DNA from: Candidatus Zixiibacteriota bacterium
Lineage (GTDB): Bacteria > Zixibacteria > MSB-5A5 > JAABVY01
Assembly (NCBI GenBank): GCA_011777135.1
Contig: JAABVY010000116.1
Location: 1 to 9,458, forward strand
Direction of reading: 5' to 3'
Length of the DNA: 9,458 nt
Both the position numbers and the translations under genes were made by a program. The notes under the pieces were generated by a model. It did no database searches, was not told the DNA's origin, and worked only from the letters and a program-made list of their open reading frames with translations. Positions 1 to 6,481 of this stretch are shown piece after piece. Position 1 is the first letter of the stretch. The number at the start of each line of letters is the position of its first letter.

Positions 1-390
1 CTTTTGATACAATGAGGTGAAAACCAGCGCCATGACGACCAATGCCACCAGTGACGGTAGAAAATAGGCTGAACGGAAAAAGGTCGCGAATTTGATTTTG
101 CGGTTTACAAGTAGCGCAAGCAGTAACGCGAAGACAGTTGTAAAAGGTATCGTTCCGATTACAAAGACCAGCGTGTTTTTCAATGATGCCAGGAATTGCG
201 GATCGGAGAAGAGATTCATGTAATTGCTCAAACCCCTGAAATTCAATGCCTGAGTGCCAAGGGAATAGTCTGTAAAAGATAGATAAAGCGAATAGAAAAG
301 CGGGAAGAGCCAAAAGATTAGAAGTGTCAGCACCCAGGGTGAGATGAATATATAGGTTGTGCCTTTTTGATGTAGGCCATTACTCTTCAT
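1..390 (-). CDS. Sugar-type ABC transporter permease (MalF/UgpA-like), partial, runs off left edge
   Basis: This is the inner-membrane permease of a carbohydrate-type ABC importer. Only the first 130 residues are in the window, and the frame is open to base 1. Visible are a short polar N-terminus, a first membrane segment at about residues 13-33 containing SPWVLTLLIFWLFP, then the family-typical SFTDYSLG and NYMNLFSDPQF stretches, a second segment at about 72-94, and FFRSAYFLPSLVALVVMALV at 104-123. That last piece matches the 'FFRTIYFLPS' region common to MalF/UgpA-type permeases. I chose the ATG at 388-390. The ATG at 378-380 is in another frame and stops after 17 codons. The start overlaps the binding-protein gene by 11 nt and has no strong ribosome site, so translation is probably coupled. 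The second permease would be expected beyond the edge. Substrate cannot be told from the sequence. Confidence 0.93.
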   Translation of the reverse strand, partial: MKSNGLHQKGTTYIFISPWVLTLLIFWLFPLFYSLYLSFTDYSLGTQALNFRGLSNYMNLFSDPQFLASLKNTLVFVIGTIPFTTVFALLLALLVNRKIKFATFFRSAYFLPSLVALVVMALVFTSLYQK

Positions 391-1600
391 TGATTATCTT
401 TGCAATTTCATCACATGCCGTCTTGAGTATTTCCTCCGGCGTGCCTTTGTGGTAGATCGCCTTCTGCACAGCATCCTCTATCACAAACTGAATCTGCACC
501 CATTTGGGATGAACCGGTGAGGGCCTGGCATAATTCAACTGCTGCAGAAATGTCATCGCCAATGGATTTGCCTCGCGAAGTATTTCCGCTGCAGCCTGCT
601 TGTTCGATGGTGTCACAAATCCTGCGGCCTGATTAAACCTCAGATTCGGCCCTTTCGATACAAGAAATCGAATAAACTCTAGCGCTTCTTCCTTTTTATT
701 CGAGCGGGCGTTGACAGTCAAAAATTCTCCGCCAAGAAATGACGCTGAACGCGCTCCATCTTTTTTGGGGCCGGGGATCATGCATGCTCCCACCTGAAAG
801 TCAGGTGGATTGCCTCGCATCATACGCAGCAGCCAGTCGCCGGAAATGATAAAGCCAAGCTCACCGGCCATGAATTTATCGTCAAGCCGCCGCTGAGATT
901 CCAGAAAGCCGATATCGGAGAGCGCGGTATAAAATTTCAGAGCCTCAACAGCTTCAGGAGATTCCAGCATGCAGCTGTCACCCTCAAGTACTTTGCCATT
1001 ATTGGCCCATAAAAATGGCAGGAATTTTTTATACAACGTGAATTTTTCGTAAGCATTTGAACCGAAGCCGTAAATCTGCTCGCCAAGCTCATTTATCTTT
1101 TTGGAATAATCATAAAGTTCTTCCCAGTTGCGGGGGGGGATTTTGGGATTCAAGCCGGCATCGGTCATCAGATTCTTGTTATAGAAGATTACACGAGTGC
1201 CCAGCATCCATGGAAAACCATAAATCTTGTCGTTCATGAATGCCGCTTCCCAGCCCATCAGGGAGTCCTGATATGGCTCGGATTCATCTGATAAATCCAT
1301 CAGAAGGTCCTTGGCGGCATACTCCGGCACCCAGTCGGAGCCAAGTTCGATTATATCAGCTGCTGTATTGGTGCTGAATGAAATGGTTATTTTGTCATGA
1401 CCGCCCGACCAGTTAAGGTCGATAAGTTCGATTTTGATATCCGGATTGGCGGCCTCGAATTCGGCCACTAGGTTATTTATCACGGGGCGGACATCCTCTG
1501 AAGTCCAGAAATGCATAAAGGTCAGGCTGCTTTCTTTTTTCCCGCAGGAAAGCCCGAGGATCAAAATAAAAGCCAGTATGATGTAAATTGTCTTTTTCAT
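380..1600 (-). CDS. Extracellular solute-binding protein family 1, sugar ABC transporter lipoprotein
   Basis: This is the substrate-capturing lipoprotein of the importer (406 residues). It binds a sugar or similar solute outside the inner membrane and delivers it to the permease. It begins MKKTIYIILAFILILGLSCG, a lipoprotein signal with the likely anchor Cys at residue 19. The mature part opens with LTFMHFWTSEDVRPVINNL, followed by FEAANPDIKIELI and a DIIELGSDWVPEYAAKDLL stretch, all typical of MalE/UgpB-like family 1 proteins. Further family signatures are GFPWMLGTRVIFYNKNL, NWEELYDYSKKI, ISGDWLL near the middle, and EEALEFIRFLVS in the C-terminal half. An upstream TTG at 1636 would add 12 residues ahead of the signal peptide, so I prefer the ATG at 1598-1600. 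The ribosome site is weak (AGG, 3 nt from the ATG). A C8 run in the coding strand (plus-strand G8 at 1132-1139) lies within an intact reading frame. Confidence 0.93.
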   Translation of the reverse strand: MKKTIYIILAFILILGLSCGKKESSLTFMHFWTSEDVRPVINNLVAEFEAANPDIKIELIDLNWSGGHDKITISFSTNTAADIIELGSDWVPEYAAKDLLMDLSDESEPYQDSLMGWEAAFMNDKIYGFPWMLGTRVIFYNKNLMTDAGLNPKIPPRNWEELYDYSKKINELGEQIYGFGSNAYEKFTLYKKFLPFLWANNGKVLEGDSCMLESPEAVEALKFYTALSDIGFLESQRRLDDKFMAGELGFIISGDWLLRMMRGNPPDFQVGACMIPGPKKDGARSASFLGGEFLTVNARSNKKEEALEFIRFLVSKGPNLRFNQAAGFVTPSNKQAAAEILREANPLAMTFLQQLNYARPSPVHPKWVQIQFVIEDAVQKAIYHKGTPEEILKTACDEIAKIINEE

Positions 1601-1607
1601 GTGCCTG

Positions 1608-1636
1608 AATTTATATTCCGATATAAGAACGGTCAA
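1608..1636 (-). promoter_or_regulatory. Candidate sigma70-like promoter for the ABC transporter operon
   Basis: Read on the minus strand, TTGACC (1636-1631) is followed after 17 nt by TAAATT (1613-1608). Only 7 nt separate this -10 from the ATG at 1600, so a transcript would start at or very near the start codon. The -10 matches the consensus at four of six positions. This is inference from sequence only. Confidence 0.4.
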
Positions 1637-1650
1637 GTTTGAACTTTTTG

Positions 1651-1679
1651 TTGACTTGGAGGGGTTGATTTGGTTTGTT
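1651..1679 (+). promoter_or_regulatory. Candidate sigma70-like promoter for the membrane-protein operon
   Basis: TTGACT (1651-1656) is followed after 17 nt by a weak -10 hexamer TTTGTT (1674-1679). The ATG at 1688 follows 8 nt later. The -35 box lies 14 bp from that of the opposing promoter. The -10 matches consensus at only three of six positions, so the call rests mainly on the -35 box and spacing. Confidence 0.33.
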
Positions 1680-1687
1680 TTTGACGT

Positions 1688-2557
1688 ATGAAGGGTTTTA
1701 GAATAATATCAATTATATGCCTCATCATCTTATTTACGCACCTTCTCGTATATTCTCAGGTTAATGACACAGCAGTATCCGATACCCCCCTTTTCGACAT
1801 CTCTCGCCTGCCGGTTTTCATCGGAACAGTACTGGCCATAATCATATTTTTTATCGCCACATATCTGGTAAAGGCACGAGCCGAGACCAAAATACGCAAA
1901 GTCGCTGGACTTAATGCTGTCGATGAGGCGATTGGACGGGCTACCGAGATGGGACGTCCGGTGCTTTTTACACCCGGATGGGGCGGAGATATCCAGCGTC
2001 CGACAACAATAGCCGCCCTGAATATATTGAGTCTCGTTGCCGAGAAGACTGCTTCCTATAATTGCGACCTGATTTTTCCGACTCATGATCCGGTCATCAT
2101 GTCCGCTGCTGAGGAGACAATTCAGAACGCTTATATCAATGCCGGACATCCGGATCAGTTCAAACCCGACAATATCTACTATACAACATCTTCACAATTC
2201 GGCTATGCCGCCGCTGTTGACGGTGCGATTACGAGAATCGAACCGGCCACTGTCATGCTTCTCGGGACATTCGAGGGCGAGGCGCTAATTCTGGCTGAGA
2301 CCGCCAATTCGATTGGGGCTATGCAGATCGCCGGCACCGATTCGACCATACAGCTTGCTTTTTTCCTGGTAGCCTGTGATTACACATTGATAGGGGAGGA
2401 GCTGTTTGCGGCCTCGGGATATCTTTCCAGCGACGAGAAGATTGTATCCTCCATCAAGGCGCAGGACTATATGAAAATTATCATAATTGCACTTCTGGTT
2501 GCCGGAGGAATTCTGGCGACCTTTAACCTGGACTTTTTGGGCGAGTGGATTTTGTAG
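1688..2557 (+). CDS. DUF6754-family membrane protein
   Basis: This 289-residue membrane protein has no known function. I recognise the central region as DUF6754 from memory: AVDEAIGRATEMGRPVLF at 77-94, the SSQFGYAAAVDGAI stretch at 168-181, the LGTFEGEALILAETA run at 192-206 and FFLVACDYTLIGEELFAAS at 225-243. Hydrophobic segments lie at 5-22 (signal-like), 43-61 and 263-279. The basic run VKARAETKIRK directly after the second segment suggests that the alpha/beta-looking domain (about 68-262) is cytoplasmic. The start is forced: an in-frame TGA sits at 1682-1684, two codons upstream, and no Shine-Dalgarno is visible, so translation may be leaderless. It heads a compact five-gene set and its stop is separated from the next ATG by one base. 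There are no obvious catalytic motifs or nucleotide-binding loops. Confidence 0.9.
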   Translation: MKGFRIISIICLIILFTHLLVYSQVNDTAVSDTPLFDISRLPVFIGTVLAIIIFFIATYLVKARAETKIRKVAGLNAVDEAIGRATEMGRPVLFTPGWGGDIQRPTTIAALNILSLVAEKTASYNCDLIFPTHDPVIMSAAEETIQNAYINAGHPDQFKPDNIYYTTSSQFGYAAAVDGAITRIEPATVMLLGTFEGEALILAETANSIGAMQIAGTDSTIQLAFFLVACDYTLIGEELFAASGYLSSDEKIVSSIKAQDYMKIIIIALLVAGGILATFNLDFLGEWIL

Positions 2558-2558
2558 C

Positions 2559-3182
2559 ATGAGAACTCGATTTCCCATAGCGATCTGTTTCGTATTCGGG
2601 ATATTCACATTATTGCAATATTTCTCCAGGCATCCTACACTTACCGCTATGTATGCCGAAATTCTTGACTGGATGCAGATCATATTTGTTTTTACATTGC
2701 TGGTGGGCGTAATTTCGATCTTCAAAATCCATTCCACAAAAATATCCAAACAGGAAAGAAACTGGCCCTATAGCATCTTAACAATTCTCGGTATCGTGAT
2801 CATGGCTGTCCTCGGTTTTGGATTCGGCACTGAATACGGTACTCCTTTCCTGTGGATATTCCAGAATATTCAGGTGCCCATGCAGTCCACCATGTTTGCG
2901 TTAATCGCATTCTTTGTAGCATCGGCGGCATACCGCGGATTCCGATTTCGCAATAAAGAAGCGGCTGTCCTTCTGATAACTGCGATGATCGTTATGCTGG
3001 GGCGGGTGCCCTTGGGACATCAGATATCCGATCTGATTCCTCAGACGGCGCAATGGATCATCGACAATCCCTCCACTGCGGCCAAACGCGGAATCCTGAT
3101 CGGAATCGGTTTGGGTTCAATCACCACTGCATTGCGTGTAATCCTCGGAATCGAGCGCTCATATCTGGGAGGGCGGTCCTGA
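2559..3182 (+). CDS. Polytopic membrane protein of the DUF6754 gene cluster (about six helices)
   Basis: I do not recognise this 207-residue protein. It is strongly hydrophobic, with likely membrane segments near residues 5-20, 39-56, 70-90, 108-124, 134-149 and 177-196. Basic loops (HSTKISKQER after segment 2, RGFRFRNKE after segment 4) mark the cytoplasmic side, so both termini are probably inside. A loop with PLGHQISDLIPQTAQWI lies between the last two segments. The ATG at 2559 starts one base after the upstream stop. The same frame is open further upstream to an ATG at 2487, but that would overlap the DUF6754 gene by 71 nt and add an unrelated leader, so I rejected it. The stop overlaps the following start as TGATG. 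The tight packing suggests it is co-translated with, and probably a partner of, the flanking membrane proteins. Confidence 0.85.
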   Translation: MRTRFPIAICFVFGIFTLLQYFSRHPTLTAMYAEILDWMQIIFVFTLLVGVISIFKIHSTKISKQERNWPYSILTILGIVIMAVLGFGFGTEYGTPFLWIFQNIQVPMQSTMFALIAFFVASAAYRGFRFRNKEAAVLLITAMIVMLGRVPLGHQISDLIPQTAQWIIDNPSTAAKRGILIGIGLGSITTALRVILGIERSYLGGRS

Positions 3183-3985
3183 TGGATTTGAGCAGGCTGG
3201 ACAGACGGATTATCTTCCTGATCATCGCAATTGTGGTGATTGTACCTATGTTGTTTGATATCACTCCTGAAGTGCAAATCACCAAAGACACTCAACAGAT
3301 TTTTGATGCAATCGACTCTCTTAAACCGGGCGATTATATCATGGTCTCGTTCGATTTTGAGGCGGCCTCATTTCCGGAGATGCGTCCATTGGCATCGGTG
3401 ATTTTAAATCATGCATTCGAGAAAGACCTGAAGGTAGTCGGCCTGGCACTTTTCTCCGAGGGTACCGCAATCGGTTATACTTTGCTTACACAAATCGCCA
3501 GAGAATATAATAAGGACTACGGTATTGATTATGTCTATCTCGGATTTCGTCCCCAGTATGTCTCGGCCATTCTGGGAATGGGGGAATCGATCCTAAAAGT
3601 ATTTCCAGAAGATTATTTGAAGCGGCCATTAGAAGTATATGCTGATTTCCTTGGTCTCGAAAATTATGAGGATCTTCCGCTTCTGGTTTCAATTGCAGAC
3701 GGTTCTCTTCCGATTCACTGGGCCGATTATGCCAACGCCCGATACGGACAGGAGGTGGCGGTGGCCTGCGCTGCAGTGATGGTAACCGCATTCAAGCCGT
3801 ACTTTGAAAGCGGCCAGCTTATTGGACCTGCGGCGGGTGTTAAGGGCGCAGCCGAATACGAAAAGCTTTTGGGTTACGAAGGCGCGGCCCACAGAAGGCT
3901 GTTTACCCAGTCAGTGGTGCATCTGGCGATAATTATTTTAGTTATAGTGGCCAATGTCTCGGCTTATGTCTGGAGAAAAAAATGA
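3182..3985 (+). CDS. Two-helix membrane protein with a large extracytoplasmic alpha/beta domain
   Basis: This 267-residue protein is of unknown function. A basic N-terminus (MDLSRLDRR) precedes a membrane segment at 9-25, and a second segment at about 246-264 is followed by WRKK. By the positive-inside rule both ends are cytoplasmic and the domain at 30-240 is extracytoplasmic. That domain alternates predicted strands and helices: DYIMVSFDF (51-59), LKVVGLALF (83-91), IDYVYLGF (115-122), DLPLLVSIADGSLP (164-177), and ADYANARYGQEVAVACAAVM (181-200). The start at 3182 is chosen because GGGAGG (3168-3173) lies 8 nt upstream and the ATG overlaps the previous stop by 1 nt. The open frame extends to 3053 but only as overlap with the previous gene. 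It may be a distant relative of the DUF6754 domain encoded two genes upstream, but this is weak. No catalytic triad or metal site is evident. Confidence 0.87.
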   Translation: MDLSRLDRRIIFLIIAIVVIVPMLFDITPEVQITKDTQQIFDAIDSLKPGDYIMVSFDFEAASFPEMRPLASVILNHAFEKDLKVVGLALFSEGTAIGYTLLTQIAREYNKDYGIDYVYLGFRPQYVSAILGMGESILKVFPEDYLKRPLEVYADFLGLENYEDLPLLVSIADGSLPIHWADYANARYGQEVAVACAAVMVTAFKPYFESGQLIGPAAGVKGAAEYEKLLGYEGAAHRRLFTQSVVHLAIIILVIVANVSAYVWRKK

Positions 3986-4578
3986 GTATCGAAACTCTGG
4001 TAGCGGCCATACTGACCCTGGCGATATTCTCCTTTTTGTACAAGGAGAATCCGTTTTATCGTGCCGCGGAGCATCTCCTGGTCGGAGTTTCGGTAGGATA
4101 TTATCTGGTCATACTGGTCGAGGAAACGATCTGGTCAAAAGTCGCCAAGCCATTGGCTTATGACCAGAACTGGATTGTAATCATCCCGGCTATTTTGGGT
4201 CTGATGATGTTTTTCCGCCTTTCCAGAAATAAAGCCTATTTAACACGAATCCCACTGGCGCTTCTAATTGGCGCCGGAGCCGGGGTCTCGATTCCGGCCA
4301 TGCTATGGGCCCGGGTTTTGAAGCAGATGTCCGCTTCAATGCTGCCTTTATACACGATCAGCGGAATCATAGTTCTGGTTGGAGTAATCACCACAATTAT
4401 TTACTTCTATTTTTCCCGCGAGCAGGAGGGATGGTTCGGTTATCTGGCTAAAACAGGCACTTATTTTCTTATGATTTTCTTCGGGGCGACATTCGGTTAT
4501 ACTGTTATGTCCCGTGTAACGCTTTTAATCGGGCGGATGGAGTTTCTGCTGACCGACTTCCTGGGGATTGTGGGATGA
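3982..4578 (+). CDS. Polytopic membrane protein of the DUF6754 gene cluster
   Basis: This 198-residue, very hydrophobic protein has no function I recognise. Likely membrane segments are near residues 4-20, 29-48, 64-80, 89-108, 122-143 and 155-175. A short charged loop (YKENPFYRAAEH, 20-31) joins the first two, and further charged loops occur at SRNKAY (81-86) and SREQEG (145-150). The ENPFYRAAEHLLVGVSVGYY stretch at 22-41 is the most distinctive and could serve as a family signature. The gene starts four bases before the upstream stop (ATGA overlap), with GGAGA as ribosome site shortly before. Its own stop overlaps the start of the zinc-ribbon gene in the same ATGA manner, so the three genes are likely translationally coupled. 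It probably forms the membrane core of a complex with the other cluster proteins. Confidence 0.86.
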   Translation: MSIETLVAAILTLAIFSFLYKENPFYRAAEHLLVGVSVGYYLVILVEETIWSKVAKPLAYDQNWIVIIPAILGLMMFFRLSRNKAYLTRIPLALLIGAGAGVSIPAMLWARVLKQMSASMLPLYTISGIIVLVGVITTIIYFYFSREQEGWFGYLAKTGTYFLMIFFGATFGYTVMSRVTLLIGRMEFLLTDFLGIVG

Positions 4579-4697
4579 TCTGCCCGCGCTGCAAGACGCC
4601 CATGAAAGAGCTAAAGCGCACGTATCATAAACGGAGAAAATGGGTTTGCCCCAATTGCAAATATGTCCGATTCCAGGATATCACCAAAAGAAATTGA
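4575..4697 (+). CDS. Small zinc-ribbon protein (40 residues)
   Basis: This very short gene begins MICPRCKTPMKELKRTYHK and carries two CxxC knuckles, CPRC (3-6) and CPNC (25-28), separated by 18 residues. That is the layout of a zinc ribbon. The linker is rich in Lys and Arg. The ATG at 4575 overlaps the upstream stop as ATGA, and a purine-rich GGGGATTGTGGG region precedes it. The paired knuckles, tight coupling and basic composition make a chance reading frame unlikely. Zinc ribbons of this type often mediate protein or nucleic-acid contacts. Which one applies here cannot be read from sequence. It is the last member of the compact cluster, and the stop codon overlaps the -35 box of a candidate promoter for the next gene. 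Confidence 0.8.
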   Translation: MICPRCKTPMKELKRTYHKRRKWVCPNCKYVRFQDITKRN

Positions 4698-4721
4698 CAT
4701 TTTTGCCGATTATATTAAAAG
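4694..4721 (+). promoter_or_regulatory. Candidate sigma70-like promoter ahead of the DUF72 gene
   Basis: A perfect -35 box TTGACA (4694-4699) is followed after 16 nt by TAAAAG (4716-4721), four of six matches to the -10 consensus. The ATG of the next gene is 18 nt further on. The box overlaps the zinc-ribbon stop codon. If functional, it gives the 4740-6792 genes a transcript separate from the upstream cluster. Confidence 0.4.
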
Positions 4722-4739
4722 CAAGGGTTTCATTTTGGT

Positions 4740-5537
4740 ATGCCGAAAAATTTCGATACAGAAATAGAAATAGGAACTTCCGGCTATTCATTTCTTGATT
4801 GGATAGGGCCTTTTTATCCTCCGGGGACTCAAAAAGGAAAGATGCTGGATTATTATGTTCAGCATTTCAACACGGTGGAAGTCAATTCATCCTATTACCG
4901 CATACCGCATCCGAAAGTCTTTGAGGCCATGATCAGGAAAGTGCCGCAGGATTTTGAATTCATGATCAAGGCGCATCAGAGCCTGACTCATGATAGAAAA
5001 GATATTATGGAACCGACCGCCCGTTTCAGAGAGTCGCTTTTGCCATTTAAGGGGACCAATATGTTGTCTGGCATATTGCTGCAATTTCCTTATTCATTTA
5101 AGTATTCCGAAGAGAATCTCGAATACGTTCGGAAATCAAGCGACCTTCTGATAGGTCAGGATGTTTTTGTAGAGTTCAGGCATAGTGGATGGGTCCGGGA
5201 TGAGGTCTTCAAGACACTGGAAAGCGAGGGGATTTCATATGTCAGTGTTGATGAACCGGCGTTGGAAGGATTGATTGAGCCTGAGGCGCAAACCACCTCT
5301 GAGACCGCCTACATTCGCCTGCATGGACGTAACAGCCGCACATGGTGGTCGGGAGGATCGGAACGATACGATTATCTATACAATGAAAGTGAATTAAGCG
5401 AATGGTCAAAGAAGATCGAGGAGATTAAAAAGAAAACACGTAAGATTTATATATTCTTCAATAATTGCCATCATGGTCAGGCAGTGCAGAATGCAAAGAT
5501 GATGTTGAATCTGCTGAAATCGGAAAAGGGAGAATGA
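4740..5537 (+). CDS. DUF72 / YecE-family TIM-barrel-like protein
   Basis: This 265-residue soluble protein belongs to the DUF72 (YecE-like) family, recognised by IGTSGYSFLDWIGPFYPPGT at 11-30, FNTVEVNSSYYRIP at 43-56, FEFMIKAHQSLTHDR at 72-86, GILLQFPYSF at 111-120, VEFRHSGW at 144-151, YIRLHGRN at 191-198 and YIFFNNCHHGQAVQNA at 237-252. The family fold is a TIM-like barrel and its biochemical role is not settled. Length is normal for the family and the signature blocks are all present in order, so the gene appears intact. The ATG at 4740 has only a distant AAGG at 4723-4726, 13 nt away, so initiation may be weak. There is no signal peptide, so it is cytoplasmic. Its stop overlaps or nearly abuts the DD-peptidase start, so the two are probably co-translated. 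Confidence 0.93.
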   Translation: MPKNFDTEIEIGTSGYSFLDWIGPFYPPGTQKGKMLDYYVQHFNTVEVNSSYYRIPHPKVFEAMIRKVPQDFEFMIKAHQSLTHDRKDIMEPTARFRESLLPFKGTNMLSGILLQFPYSFKYSEENLEYVRKSSDLLIGQDVFVEFRHSGWVRDEVFKTLESEGISYVSVDEPALEGLIEPEAQTTSETAYIRLHGRNSRTWWSGGSERYDYLYNESELSEWSKKIEEIKKKTRKIYIFFNNCHHGQAVQNAKMMLNLLKSEKGE

Positions 5538-5539
5538 GG

Positions 5540-6481
5540 ATGAGGAAAAAGGTCTTAGTATTTTTGGTAATTTGTATAATCGCATATATCGGCCTGGGAT
5601 TCATGGAGGGTTCCGGCAGTGTTGCGGTCGATTATATTAACACCACCTCATCTATGGATACGGTAAGTCCGCTTCCCCCTGCGGAATTTGCAGGTACTGA
5701 CATGCACCTGACCGGCCCTCCGACTTTGAGATGCCTTTCAGCCATAGTTGTAGATAATAATACGAACCAGATTTTATTTGAAAAGAACAGTGCGGTCAGA
5801 AGACCGGTAGCATCTATAACCAAACTTCTGGCGGCGATCGTTCTGGCCGAGATGGACTTTGATCTTAACCAGAAGATTATAATCTCCAGATGGGATTCCA
5901 GGTCCTCCGGCAGCCCGCGCTTGAAAATCGGCGAGAAGTTCTTTGCCAATGATCTGTTCTATGCCGCCCTGATTGCCTCGGATAATCAGGCCATAAAAGC
6001 CCTGGCACGCACCAGCGGCGTGGCCTATCCGGAATTCATCCGTCTCATGAACCAGACCGCAAAGAAGCTGGGTATGGATTCTACCAGCGTGATCGATCCA
6101 TCGGGAATATTCGATCATAATATCTCCTCAGCCAGAGATTGTGCCAAGCTCTTGAATTATGCATTCAAATTCCTTATTATAAAATCGGCGCTATCAACAC
6201 GATTATATGAATTCAGATCGCTGAATCATAAGAGGCTGATAAGGATCGGCAACACTAACCGGATGCTAAAATCGAAATGGAAGATCTCCGGCGGTAAGAC
6301 CGGATATATTTCCGCTTCCGGTTATTGCCTGGCGAACCGGATGCAGGATGATTCCGGCGGGGATATTACAACCGTTATTCTGGGAGCGCCGTCAAACTCA
6401 TACAGGTTTTCCGAAACCGCTAAAATGGCCGAATGGGCCTTCAAAAATCTTGAGAAAAAATTAGCCGATGGGGGTAAGTGA
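5540..6481 (+). CDS. D-alanyl-D-alanine carboxypeptidase-type serine peptidase (S11 family)
   Basis: This penicillin-binding-type serine peptidase (313 residues) trims the terminal D-Ala of peptidoglycan stem peptides outside the inner membrane. All three active-site motifs are present: SITK at 92-95 (nucleophile Ser92, Lys95), SDN at 147-149 (SxN motif) and KTG at 253-255. A hydrophobic N-terminal segment (about 5-21) follows MRKK and lacks a clear AxA cleavage site, so it may act as a signal anchor. A Ser/Thr/Pro-rich linker (about 24-62) precedes the catalytic domain. The protein ends about 58 residues after KTG, so the C-terminal beta domain and amphipathic anchor of PBP5-type enzymes are missing. 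The ATG at 5540 is preceded by GGGAGA (5528-5533) at 6 nt. ATG 5534, which overlaps the upstream stop as ATGA, is a close alternative. Confidence 0.93.
   Translation: MRKKVLVFLVICIIAYIGLGFMEGSGSVAVDYINTTSSMDTVSPLPPAEFAGTDMHLTGPPTLRCLSAIVVDNNTNQILFEKNSAVRRPVASITKLLAAIVLAEMDFDLNQKIIISRWDSRSSGSPRLKIGEKFFANDLFYAALIASDNQAIKALARTSGVAYPEFIRLMNQTAKKLGMDSTSVIDPSGIFDHNISSARDCAKLLNYAFKFLIIKSALSTRLYEFRSLNHKRLIRIGNTNRMLKSKWKISGGKTGYISASGYCLANRMQDDSGGDITTVILGAPSNSYRFSETAKMAEWAFKNLEKKLADGGK

Noticed and set aside
1132..1139. Run of eight G (C8 on the coding strand) in the solute-binding protein gene, as a phase-variation or frameshift site
   Set aside because: The frame is intact, and family-typical sequence continues on both sides. 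A single homopolymer in one sequence does not show variation.
1601..1636. Upstream TTG start at 1636 for the solute-binding protein
   Set aside because: It would place 12 polar residues before a good lipoprotein signal, and it overlaps the candidate promoter. The ATG at 1600 fits the signal peptide.
1730..2149. 139-codon minus-strand reading frame opposite the DUF6754 gene
   Set aside because: It is fully antisense to a recognised family, with no domain or ribosome-site support.
2487..2558. Extended start of the six-helix protein at 2487
   Set aside because: It overlaps the DUF6754 gene by 71 nt and encodes a leader that looks like out-of-frame coding sequence.
2285..2749. 154-codon minus-strand reading frame opposite the membrane-protein genes
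   Set aside because: It spans the junction of two well-supported plus-strand genes, has no recognisable domain, and its composition fits an antisense shadow.
3053..3181. Extended start of the two-helix protein at 3053
   Set aside because: The extra 43 residues are His/Arg/Asn-rich shadow sequence of the preceding gene. ATG 3182 has a clear ribosome site.
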